Part shown: positions 50,949 through 58,830 of the stretch, one piece after another
How positions within the stretch are numbered: position 1 is the stretch's first letter
Layout: every line of letters starts with the position of its first letter
Assembly: GCA_044375955.1 (NCBI GenBank)
Contig: JBILLS010000001.1
Span: 62,001-126,000 of the forward strand
DNA: 64,000 bases
Direction: 5' to 3'
Source of the DNA: VGCC01 sp044375955
Lineage (GTDB): Bacteria; Actinomycetota; Actinomycetes; S36-B12
Translations under genes and position numbers: made by a program
The notes under the pieces: model-generated
Database searches by the model: none
Seen by the model: only the letters and a program-made list of their open reading frames with translations
Told to the model about the DNA's origin: nothing

Positions 50949-51866
50949 CTACTGCCCGACCGTGAACCAGGGGCGGGCCCGTCCCGCAATCGCATCCCGA
51001 CATGCCTGAAGTCGAGGACGCGCCACATCCTGCAGGAACCGATCCTGGTCCGCACCATCGAGTCCGATGGCCTCCTTCCAGACCGACCGTCCCGCGATGA
51101 ATCCGGACGCTCCTCCCTCATCACAGGAGATCTTGAGCACGTCCGTAAAGGTGGCGAAGTCCACACCGGCGCTGAGAACCGCCCACGGGACGGTGACTGT
51201 GTCGGCGAGACGCCGACACGCCTCCGCGCTGCCGGGGTACTCCAATTTGAGGAGATCGGGTTGGAGCTCGGTCAGCAGGGCCGCCGACTCGATGATGGCC
51301 GTAGCGCGCTGCTCGGGGGTCATCGACTCCGCGGGCGGCACCGGGTAGATGAGGTTCTCGATCACCGAGGGGATCCCCACGGCTCGGCAGTCCGCCACAA
51401 CATCACGCACCACCTGCAACGTCTCCTCGGTGAGGTCGGGTTCACCAGGCTTCGTGATGCGCGCCGGGTTCATCATGATCAGGAACTTCACGGCCTGACC
51501 GCCCATGTTCTTCACCCACGCCGCGTCCTGGTCCGCCTGACGTGAGGGACGGGGCTCGCCGTTGAACGAGCCGCGCTCGGCCGGCTCTGCCGCGACGAGC
51601 AAACCGCAGTTCGACGCAAGAGCACCAGCTTCGGTGACCGCAGGAACACCGAAGGTCGGATCGAGGAGGATGCCGGTGGCGTCGGGGGTAAGGGCTCCCG
51701 CCACCGCGACCTTCGCCTCACGCATCTGCGCATCGCTCGCATCCACGCCCACCGCCTTGAACATGCGGCGCAGGGTGTTGCGCTGGTCCATCGCAATGAT
51801 CGCGAAGGTGCCGTCGGAATCAGCGATGGCAGATAGCGAGATCGCCGACGCGGTACCGGTACTCAT
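50949..51866 (-). CDS. Class I aldolase, tagatose-bisphosphate/sulfofructose-phosphate type (LacD/YihT-like)
   Basis: A 305-residue Schiff-base aldolase. It has IIAMDQRNTLRRMF (23-36, DQR as in YihT), ILLDPTFG, the Schiff-base lysine K207 in DLLKLEYPG, and SGFIAGRSVWKEAIGL near the C-terminus. YihT and LacD have the same layout. With a FGGY kinase and a PfkB kinase in the operon, the likely reaction is retro-aldol cleavage of a bis-phosphorylated or similar ketose phosphate into DHAP and a three-carbon aldehyde phosphate. The actual sugar is unknown. The start overlaps the FGGY kinase stop by one base. Confidence 0.83.
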   Translation of the reverse strand: MSTGTASAISLSAIADSDGTFAIIAMDQRNTLRRMFKAVGVDASDAQMREAKVAVAGALTPDATGILLDPTFGVPAVTEAGALASNCGLLVAAEPAERGSFNGEPRPSRQADQDAAWVKNMGGQAVKFLIMMNPARITKPGEPDLTEETLQVVRDVVADCRAVGIPSVIENLIYPVPPAESMTPEQRATAIIESAALLTELQPDLLKLEYPGSAEACRRLADTVTVPWAVLSAGVDFATFTDVLKISCDEGGASGFIAGRSVWKEAIGLDGADQDRFLQDVARPRLQACRDAIAGRARPWFTVGQ

Positions 51867-53248
51867 CAGATGAACTCCTTCATAGGTGTGGTGCGTGCAT
51901 GGGCAAAATCGGGGTAGGTGAGTCCGACACCCGCAGCCTCGGCCGCGAATAGGCAGGCACCACGGGCACCGGGCTGGAGGTGCTCACTCACGCGAAGCCC
52001 GGGGAAGATGTGTGCCTTCCCGCGCGCGACACCCGGCACATGCGCCCATCCACCTGCGGCCACCGCGGTGGTGTACTCGCCCGCCACCGCGGTGATCGGG
52101 CGCACCAACGCGCGAGTCTCGGCAAGGACGTAGTCCATCGCAGCACACCAGACGTCTTCCGGACGGGTGTCATCGCGCAGCTGCACCGTGACCTCATTGG
52201 TCCAGTTACCCGGCTCGGACACGATGACGGTTCCGTTGGCCTTCCACGCAGGGGTCCACGCTTCGGAGATGCGGGCACGCTCCTCGTGCGTGTGCGCGCC
52301 GAGCATCGACAGCACGCGGCCCAGCACCAGTCCCGAGCGCGTTGCGCCCAGGATTGCCGTGCTGTCCGGAAGTACGTGACGGCCGGCGCTCAAGCCGGAG
52401 GCCACGAGTGAGGCGCGCTCGTTATTGGTGAGGGTCCGCGGAAGGGTTCGCAGGATGACGTCCGCTGTTCCGCAGGAGTCGTAGAGGTCGTCGCCACCGA
52501 CGGCACCGGCACCCACGGACCCGACCAGGTGATCGTGACCGGCGACGGTGACCTGCGCATTGCGCAGGATGGCAGGGGCATCTTCGTGCGCGCGACCGAA
52601 GGGGACGCCCGCCGAACGCATCTCCGGTACGAAAGTGGCGTCCGCGCCGATCATCGACAGGGTTCGTGACCACGGTGCGATGGAATCCTGATCGAGGAGG
52701 CCGGTGCGTGATGCCAGGGAGGGTTCGGTGAAGATCGCACCGGTGAGGGCGTAGGCCACGTACTCGAGTGCGTTCACCCACCGCATACCCGGGGTGATGG
52801 TGAATCCATGGGTCGTGAGCCACAGCAATTTCGAAAATGAGCATTCAGCCTTGGCGGCCAACCCGGTGACAGACTGGAACTCGTCGCGGAACTCCTGAGG
52901 CAGTGCCGCGAACTCTTGGGCACCGCGCTGGTCGTACCACGCCATCGCCGGGGTGACCGCTTTCCCGGCGGTGTCGACGATCACGCCGGTCTCGGCCATC
53001 CCGGTGATGCCGATCCCGAGTACCTCGACCGGGCTGGTGCACCTCTCGGCCGCCTGCGCCATCACCCGGACCGCGGCGTCGACGAATGCGCCGATCTCTG
53101 CGTGCACATTCCCGTTCTCTTCGACGATCCACGGGGTGGACTCGCCCGCCTGACCGCAGACGTTTCCCGCGAGGTCCATTGCGACCGCCTTAAAGGAGGT
53201 CGTCCCGAGGTCGATACCGACGAGGACGGGAGTGCGCGCTGTACTCAT
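51866..53248 (-). CDS. FGGY-family carbohydrate kinase
   Basis: A 460-residue two-domain kinase. The N-terminal phosphate loop is VGIDLGTTSFKAVAMD (9-24), ITGMAETGV and AWYDQRG follow. The ATP site shows DSCGTADV and GGWAHVPG. It resembles xylulokinase or gluconokinase-like members but has no assigned substrate. It overlaps the LacI gene upstream (ATGA) and the aldolase downstream, and may carry out the first phosphorylation in this pathway. Confidence 0.87.
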   Translation of the reverse strand: MSTARTPVLVGIDLGTTSFKAVAMDLAGNVCGQAGESTPWIVEENGNVHAEIGAFVDAAVRVMAQAAERCTSPVEVLGIGITGMAETGVIVDTAGKAVTPAMAWYDQRGAQEFAALPQEFRDEFQSVTGLAAKAECSFSKLLWLTTHGFTITPGMRWVNALEYVAYALTGAIFTEPSLASRTGLLDQDSIAPWSRTLSMIGADATFVPEMRSAGVPFGRAHEDAPAILRNAQVTVAGHDHLVGSVGAGAVGGDDLYDSCGTADVILRTLPRTLTNNERASLVASGLSAGRHVLPDSTAILGATRSGLVLGRVLSMLGAHTHEERARISEAWTPAWKANGTVIVSEPGNWTNEVTVQLRDDTRPEDVWCAAMDYVLAETRALVRPITAVAGEYTTAVAAGGWAHVPGVARGKAHIFPGLRVSEHLQPGARGACLFAAEAAGVGLTYPDFAHARTTPMKEFI

Positions 53249-54261
53249 GCGCTCGCCTCCAGGTGTGCTGGGGTCATCTCGCCCGATCCCCGCTCGATCA
53301 AACGGAGAGGCACGATCGTGTCACTTCCGTCGTCGGGGAGTCCTGCCATGCGCTCGGTGAGGCGATCCATCGCCGCGCTCGCCAGCATGGCGGGGTCATG
53401 ATCGATAGACGTCACGGGAGGGGTGAGCACGTCCGCCGTGGCGAAGTCACCGAAGGAGATGAGCGCGATATCGGTGCGGCCGGAGGCGTGTAGTTGGCGC
53501 ACCACACCCAGGGATGTCTCGGACCGGGAACTGAAGATCGCCGTCGGTGCGTGGGGGCCATTGATGAGGGTGGCGGTTGCCTCGAAGGCGTCGTGGGCGT
53601 CATGGCACCCACTGGCCTCCAATCGATCCTCGATCGGGAGGCCCCGCTCACGGAGTGCGTCGTGATATCCCCGGTACCGCAGATTCGAAGTCCGGATCGT
53701 GAGGTCGTCGGTCACGATGGCGATGCGGCGATGGCCATGTTCTGCGAGGTGCAGGACTGCCGTCCTCGCCGCGCCCTGGTCGTCGACCCGCACCGCTCCC
53801 GAGTCCAGGCCACGCGGATGGCGGTCGATGAATACGACCGGAGTGGGAATGCGCTTGAGGAAGGAGTAGTCGGCGAACTCCGGGGTCACGATCAACCCGG
53901 CCACGCGTCGACCGATGAGACCCTCCACGATCTCGCGCTCCGTCTCAGCGGAGTGCGAGTTCGATGCGACAAGGAGCTTCACTCCCAAGTCCAGTGAACG
54001 CTTCTCGATCTCCTCGATCGCCTTAGCGAAGAACGGGTCACCGAGCGTGGGGACGACGATTCCGATGGTGTCGTCGACTCCGCGCCGAAGCGAACGTGCG
54101 GTGACGTCCACCTGGTATCCGAGGGATTCGACAGCGTGCTCGACACGTCGGCGTGTGTCGGGCGACACGCGTTCATCACCATTCACGACACGTGAAGCGG
54201 TCTTCGTGCTGGTTCCGGCAACGAGCGCAACATCGCGCAGCCGCACGACTTTCCTATTCAC
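53245..54261 (-). CDS. LacI-family transcriptional regulator
   Basis: A 338-residue LacI/GalR regulator. The helix-turn-helix and hinge (about 5-60) read LRDVALVAGTSTKTASRVVNGDERVS, then a periplasmic-binding-like domain with IGIVVPTLGDPFF, AIFSSRSETSLGVVRQL and ISFGDFATADVLTPPVTSI. The start is the GTG at 54261, overlapping the PfkB kinase stop (GTGA). The two repeats at 55278-55325 in front of this operon are its probable operators. The effector is unknown. Confidence 0.9.
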   Translation of the reverse strand: MNRKVVRLRDVALVAGTSTKTASRVVNGDERVSPDTRRRVEHAVESLGYQVDVTARSLRRGVDDTIGIVVPTLGDPFFAKAIEEIEKRSLDLGVKLLVASNSHSAETEREIVEGLIGRRVAGLIVTPEFADYSFLKRIPTPVVFIDRHPRGLDSGAVRVDDQGAARTAVLHLAEHGHRRIAIVTDDLTIRTSNLRYRGYHDALRERGLPIEDRLEASGCHDAHDAFEATATLINGPHAPTAIFSSRSETSLGVVRQLHASGRTDIALISFGDFATADVLTPPVTSIDHDPAMLASAAMDRLTERMAGLPDDGSDTIVPLRLIERGSGEMTPAHLEASA

Positions 54262-55262
54262 GATGCCACCCCTGTCGCGATGTCGGCGTCGGGGACGCGC
54301 GACAGAAGTTCGGAGTAGCGCGCGCGGACAACACCGCCGGCAAGCACCTGCTCGCATGATGCAGCCGCACTTGCGACACCCGAGCGCACGGCCTCGACGA
54401 TGGCGGAGAGATCTTCCTTCATCCCACTGTCCTGCCATGTGTACGCGAAACCCGCGACGAATGAGTCGCCCGCTCCCACCGTGCTCACGACCTCGACGCT
54501 CACGGCGGAGACCCATGCGTGGGCATCCGCTGTCGCGATCGCCACACCCGCACTACCCGCGGTGACCAACGCGATCCGAGCACCACGCTCGACGAGTTGA
54601 CGTGCAGCCCGATCAGCGCGGCCACGGGCTTCGGTGTCGTCGAGTGAGTGGGAGTCCATGACGCGCGCATCCGTGAGACCCAGGCACGCCTCGGCCTCAT
54701 CGAGGTTGGGGGTGATGACATCGGGTTTCGTGGCTAGAACGTTCTCCAGCCACTGCGGTGCGGTGTCGACGAGGACCCGGGCACCGCGCGCGTGGAGGCC
54801 GGCAACGAGTTCGACCAGAGCGGATGCGGCGAGGCCCGAGGGCAGGCTGCCCATGATCATCACCAGATCCCCGTCGTGCGCGGTGGTCACCACTCGCGAG
54901 ACGACGTCGCGCCACTGCGCCGGATCCTCGAACGTGCCCGCTTCATTGATCACGGTCACCCGGTCGACGTCGCTTTCGAGCAGGATCGTCGCGGTCCGCA
55001 CGCCACCGGCCACCGGGATGATCTCCGCGGCGAGTTTCTCGGCGGCCAACAGGCCTTCGTAGGCGGCTCGGTCGCGCGTTCCGACCGGGAGGATCAGCAG
55101 TGCCTCCGCGCCGAGCGACCGGAGAGCCCGAACCACGTTGATGCCCTTGCCCCCGCACGTCAGTTCCGCACTCTGGGCACGGATGACCGCCCCGGGTGAC
55201 ACCCGGGGGACGCGCACCGTCCGGTCGAAGACCGGGTTCGGGTTGAAGACGAGCAGGGCTAT
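54258..55262 (-). CDS. PfkB-family sugar-phosphate kinase (1-phosphofructokinase/LacC-like), non-canonical start
   Basis: A ribokinase-fold kinase, about 334 residues if it starts at 55262. The N-terminal strand IALLVFNPNPVFDRTV, including the substrate-binding Asp of the NPxxD motif, lies before the first in-frame ATG/GTG codon (GTG at 55217). The frame closes at a TAG just upstream. The only place to start that keeps this conserved strand is an ATA at 55262 or a CTG at 55256; AGAAGGG lies 7 bases before the ATA. Further motifs are CGGKGINV (36-43), and the catalytic GAGDSFVAGF (263-272). It is the first gene of the operon and probably phosphorylates the ketose phosphate before the class I aldolase. 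Confidence 0.83.
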   Translation of the reverse strand: MALLVFNPNPVFDRTVRVPRVSPGAVIRAQSAELTCGGKGINVVRALRSLGAEALLILPVGTRDRAAYEGLLAAEKLAAEIIPVAGGVRTATILLESDVDRVTVINEAGTFEDPAQWRDVVSRVVTTAHDGDLVMIMGSLPSGLAASALVELVAGLHARGARVLVDTAPQWLENVLATKPDVITPNLDEAEACLGLTDARVMDSHSLDDTEARGRADRAARQLVERGARIALVTAGSAGVAIATADAHAWVSAVSVEVVSTVGAGDSFVAGFAYTWQDSGMKEDLSAIVEAVRSGVASAAASCEQVLAGGVVRARYSELLSRVPDADIATGVAS

Positions 55263-55277
55263 GGCTTTTCCCTTCTA

Positions 55278-55293
55278 GGTAATCGTTGTCACG
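55278..55293. promoter_or_regulatory. LacI-type operator repeat, copy 1
   Basis: GGTAATCGTTGTCACG, an exact match to a second copy 32 bp away. On the reverse strand it reads GTGACAACGATTACC with a central CG, the usual centre of LacI-family operators. It lies 15 bases before the presumed start of the kinase gene. Confidence 0.6.
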
Positions 55294-55309
55294 AGCACAA
55301 CGACACCTG

Positions 55310-55325
55310 GGTAATCGTTGTCACG
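55310..55325. promoter_or_regulatory. LacI-type operator repeat, copy 2
   Basis: A second exact copy of GGTAATCGTTGTCACG, 32 bp (about three helical turns) from the first, so both lie on the same face of the DNA. Between them, CACAACGACACC resembles a degenerate inverted copy. Confidence 0.6.
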
Positions 55326-55361
55326 GGACGTAGCGACGCTAGTGCGCTCGGTGACGTCTGT

Positions 55362-55889
55362 CTAGACCTCGGGTGAATTCGAGGTGGCCTCGAGAACCGC
55401 CTGGGCGAGCGTCTCCGTGGGGAGTGCCGCATCCAGGGCCAGGTGGGGGACCCCCGGCCGGGGCCCGGGTCCGCCCCGCGCCCCCTGGTCGCGGACGGCT
55501 CCCCTGGTCTGGATCCGGCGGGCACGCTCGTCCTCGTCGAGATCCAGCCAGACCAGGAGCCACCGAGGGCAGGGGTCGGCCCACCAAGCCCAGGAGTCGG
55601 CCCGGGCCGCGTACCGGGTGAACGGGGCGGACACGACGATCGGGGTCCCCCCGTTCTGAGCCAGGGTCTGCCGCAGCGCGTCATGCAGGGCCCGGTACCG
55701 CGAATCCTTGACCGCCTCGAGGAGCTCCGCCTCACTCATCGCGGGATTCTTCGCCCTGGCTTCGTCGACCACAGCGGCACTGACGAGGTCGAAGTCGAGA
55801 TGCACGCCCTTGAGTCGAGTGGCGAGAACATCGCCCAGGGTCGACTTGCCTGTTCCTGCAGAACCGGCGACGAAGACCACTGTGCCCAT
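55362..55889 (-). CDS. P-loop kinase, gluconate/shikimate-kinase-like
   Basis: A 175-residue small P-loop kinase fold. Walker A is GSAGTGKST (9-17), followed by LDFDLVSAAVVDEARAKNP and the C-terminal WLLVWLDLDEDERARRIQTRG, which carries the LID-like Arg residues. It resembles gluconokinase-like AAA kinases. The start is the ATG at 55889, and it is divergent from the mutarotase-like gene. Its 3' end lies 37 bases from the operator repeats of the sugar operon. Its substrate is not determined. Confidence 0.7.
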   Translation of the reverse strand: MGTVVFVAGSAGTGKSTLGDVLATRLKGVHLDFDLVSAAVVDEARAKNPAMSEAELLEAVKDSRYRALHDALRQTLAQNGGTPIVVSAPFTRYAARADSWAWWADPCPRWLLVWLDLDEDERARRIQTRGAVRDQGARGGPGPRPGVPHLALDAALPTETLAQAVLEATSNSPEV

Positions 55890-55950
55890 GCGACAGTCTC
55901 CCTAGGACGAGTGGCCGTCATGCTAGAACGGAGGTCCTGAAGGGAGCGCG

Positions 55951-57042
55951 ATGCAGGTCATCCATGGTGAGGAATCAATCCCGGTCCGAAGTTCGACGAC
56001 CACTGCCTGGGTCACTCTCCGCGGCGCGCATGTCGCGCCGGTCGAGTTCTCACTCGGTTCTCACACGGTGCAGCCCTACTCACTATCGCCGTGGTTGCCT
56101 TCAGAGCAGCAGGATCAGGACTCGCTGCTGCAGGTTCTGCGCGGGGATTTCTTCTGTCTACCCTTCGGCGCCCAGGCGGCCGGCCCTCCGCACGGTGTCA
56201 TCGCAGGAAACACCTGGTCCGTCGTGGACGAGCAGCCCAACGCCGTCACGTTGCGCATCGCGGCGGAGGACATCGGAGCAACCGTGACCAAGACGGTCGA
56301 GGTGCGCGATGGTGACGCTTCCCTCTACCAAGAGTTCGTGGTCGAAGGCCTGTCCGGGATGTACAACTACGGGACCCACCCGATTCTGGACATGAGCGGG
56401 TATCCGACGGGGTCGGTCGAGTTGACCACTTCGCCGATCCGCTACGGCTCGGTGGCGCCCACGCTTTTCTCCGACCCTGCGCGGGGCGAACATCAGATCC
56501 TGGAGATCGGTGCCACATTCACGTCACTCGCATCAGTTCCGCGGGCTGACGGTCAGACGCTTGATCTGAGCCACCTTCCGACCCCACCCGGGCACGAAGA
56601 CCTGGTGATGATCGTTCCCGAGGCACGATCAGGACTGGCGTGGAGCGCACTCCGCTTCCCCGACCATGTGTGGTTCTCCCTTCGTCGGGTCGAGGACTTC
56701 CCCGCGACAGTTCTGTGGGTTTCCAACGGCGGCCGGTCTGCTGCGCCGTGGTCTAGTCGCCACACGGGTCGCCTCGGAATCGAGGACGTGTGCTCGTACT
56801 TCGCCGAGGGTCACGAGCCGTCGGTTGCCGCTCCCCTCGCGTCGCTGGGAATTCCCACGGCACGCGAGTTCCGTGCTGGAGAGAGCGTGCGGCTTCGAGT
56901 TGTGCAAGCGGTCGCCGCTCTGCCCGAGGGCTTCGGCAGGATCACCGAGATTCGCGATGTGCAGGGCTACGCCGTGATCGTGGACGACACTGGCCGCGAG
57001 ATTCCCACCGCGACCAGTTGCGCGTACCTCAACGAGAAGTAG
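55951..57042 (+). CDS. Mutarotase-like beta-sandwich protein, function unknown
   Basis: A 363-residue soluble protein, rich in beta-strands, with no signal peptide. Features such as GAHVAPVEFSLG, VLRGDFFCLPFG and MYNYGTHPILDMSG suggest the galactose-mutarotase-like superfamily, with the histidine of a GTHP loop in a typical position. The second half is not assignable. A ribosome-binding site (GAAGGGAG) precedes the ATG at 55951. It may be an aldose epimerase-related enzyme of the nearby sugar operons, but this is inference. Confidence 0.6.
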   Translation: MQVIHGEESIPVRSSTTTAWVTLRGAHVAPVEFSLGSHTVQPYSLSPWLPSEQQDQDSLLQVLRGDFFCLPFGAQAAGPPHGVIAGNTWSVVDEQPNAVTLRIAAEDIGATVTKTVEVRDGDASLYQEFVVEGLSGMYNYGTHPILDMSGYPTGSVELTTSPIRYGSVAPTLFSDPARGEHQILEIGATFTSLASVPRADGQTLDLSHLPTPPGHEDLVMIVPEARSGLAWSALRFPDHVWFSLRRVEDFPATVLWVSNGGRSAAPWSSRHTGRLGIEDVCSYFAEGHEPSVAAPLASLGIPTAREFRAGESVRLRVVQAVAALPEGFGRITEIRDVQGYAVIVDDTGREIPTATSCAYLNEK

Positions 57043-57044
57043 GC

Positions 57045-57479
57045 CTATCCCTCGATAGTCACGACGACGATGAAGCTCGACCCATCGGCGTTGGTGACCG
57101 TGACGTTCGCGGTTCCTGCGGACAGTGCCATCCCGCCCGGGTTGTAGGCGACCCCGCCCTCTTCCCTGCCGGGTGTGACCTCCACGACAGCCGGGTTGTC
57201 GGATTCGATGGTCGCCTTCAGCGGATCGTCGACCATGAACTCGAGCCCATCGCCGACGTTGGCGAGTGCCTCGGTCTGGTCGGGGACGATGACGATCGGC
57301 GCGAGCATCGAGAGGTTCTCGTCGGTGATCTCGATGCCATCGCCTTCCATGGTGTCGCCGACGGGAGTCGACTCACCGCCCGCGGCCGCCTGCTCCGCGC
57401 CGTCACCCCCGGACGAGCACCCTGCGACGAAGGTTGCCGCAAGTGTTGCGGCAGCGGCTAGGGCGATGATCCGACGCAT
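57045..57479 (-). CDS. Putative lipoprotein, function unknown
   Basis: A 144-residue exported protein with a lipobox FVAGC (C21) after a short hydrophobic signal. The mature part is acidic, Ser/Gly-rich at first, and ends in a small beta-rich domain (VEVTPGREEGGVAYNPGGMALSAGTANVTVTNADGSS) like an Ig-like fold. I do not recognise the family. It is convergent with the mutarotase-like gene, with only two bases between stops. Confidence 0.7.
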   Translation of the reverse strand: MRRIIALAAAATLAATFVAGCSSGGDGAEQAAAGGESTPVGDTMEGDGIEITDENLSMLAPIVIVPDQTEALANVGDGLEFMVDDPLKATIESDNPAVVEVTPGREEGGVAYNPGGMALSAGTANVTVTNADGSSFIVVVTIEG

Positions 57480-57568
57480 GGGGGGGTCCTCTCGGTACGT
57501 GAGCTCTCACACCTAGTCTGCCTTAGTCGAACTATTCGGCAAACACAGAGGGGACTTCGAGGATCCGC

Positions 57569-58789
57569 ATGTCCGGGAGCCAGCCCACCGCCCGCCGCCG
57601 ATTGCCGGTCTTCATGCTGGAAAGTGCGAACCTCGCCTCCGGCCTCGGTAACGCCGTGGTGCTGGTGGCACTCCCCTGGCTAGTGCTCGAGATCACGGGG
57701 TCGCCCTCGTTCACGGGTGTCGTGGCTGCCGCGAGTGCGCTGCCGGCATTGGTGATGGCGCCTCTGGCGGGATGGCTGGTCGATCACGTGGGGCGCCGCG
57801 CGGTGAGTATCGGGTCAGACATCCTGTCCGCGCTCTCAGTCGCCGCGATCCCGGTGGTGGCGATCATCGGCGACCTCACGCCGACGATGATCCTGCTGCT
57901 CGCAGTGCTGGGCGCGGCGTTCGATCCGGCGGGGTATACCGCCCGCCGCACCCTGCTTGTCGACGCCGCACGTGCCGCTCAGATGGATCAGAACAGACTC
58001 AACGGGATCCATGAGGGTGTGTTCGCCGTCGGGTTCGTCCTTGGTCCAGTGGTGGGTGCCGCCGCGATCACTGCGGTCGGCCCTACGAACGCGTTTTGGA
58101 TTCCGTTCGGGCTTTTCCTTGTCGCCGCCCTCGCGATCACATGCATGCGCGTAACCGCCACGCGAGAGGAGGTCGATTCGTCGAGCACGGTCGGTTGGCG
58201 GGGGCTCACCCGTGGATTCGTAGTGCTGTCGAAGGATCGACTCCTGCTCACCATCACCATCGGGGTCCTTGTCCTCGCGGCGATCTACCTCCCGACGGAG
58301 GCGATCGTGCTACCGACGTACTTCGAGGCGCGGGATGAACCCAGTTCCCTCGGGCTCGTGATTGCGGCGCTCTCAGCGGGGGCGATGATCGGCGCATTCC
58401 TCTACGGCTGGATCAGTGCGCGCATGTCGACCAAGCGCCTACTGCAACTCATCATGATCGGAACAGCGGTGAGCATCCTTCCGATGGCGTTCCTACCCCC
58501 GCTTCCGATTCTCCTCGGAGCGGGATTCCTGCTTGGCTTCTTCTGGGGTCCATTCAATCCGCTGATGACGACGCTGGTGCAAGATCGCGTCCCCGCGGAT
58601 GAGCAGGGTCGTGTGTTCGGGGTCCAACTCTCCGTGTTCTATGCGGCCCCACCGCTAGGAATGATCATCGTCGGCTACACGGTGGAGACTTGGGGTGTTG
58701 CCACGACGTATCTCATTCTCGCCGGAACGCTGGCGATTACATCCATCGCGGTGCTGTTCGCGCGCTCGGTGCGTCAACTCCCCCCGTGA
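57569..58789 (+). CDS. MFS transporter
   Basis: A 406-residue major facilitator with about twelve helices. The loop between helices 2 and 3 is GWLVDHVGRRAVSIG (MFS motif A). MDQNRLNGIHEGVFAVGFVLGPVVGAAAI and PADEQGRVFGVQLSVFYAAPPLG resemble macrolide-efflux/enterobactin-exporter-like MFS proteins. Likely an exporter; the substrate is unknown. No regulator lies next to it. Confidence 0.85.
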   Translation: MSGSQPTARRRLPVFMLESANLASGLGNAVVLVALPWLVLEITGSPSFTGVVAAASALPALVMAPLAGWLVDHVGRRAVSIGSDILSALSVAAIPVVAIIGDLTPTMILLLAVLGAAFDPAGYTARRTLLVDAARAAQMDQNRLNGIHEGVFAVGFVLGPVVGAAAITAVGPTNAFWIPFGLFLVAALAITCMRVTATREEVDSSSTVGWRGLTRGFVVLSKDRLLLTITIGVLVLAAIYLPTEAIVLPTYFEARDEPSSLGLVIAALSAGAMIGAFLYGWISARMSTKRLLQLIMIGTAVSILPMAFLPPLPILLGAGFLLGFFWGPFNPLMTTLVQDRVPADEQGRVFGVQLSVFYAAPPLGMIIVGYTVETWGVATTYLILAGTLAITSIAVLFARSVRQLPP

Positions 58790-58830
58790 TCACACCGATC
58801 AACACAGGACCCGAGCCCTAGGCTTCCTCG

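Noticed and set aside
57547..57566. GGGGACTTCGAGGATCC before the MFS gene as a Dos box
   Set aside because: Only the left half resembles the box; the right half lacks the AGTCCC complement.
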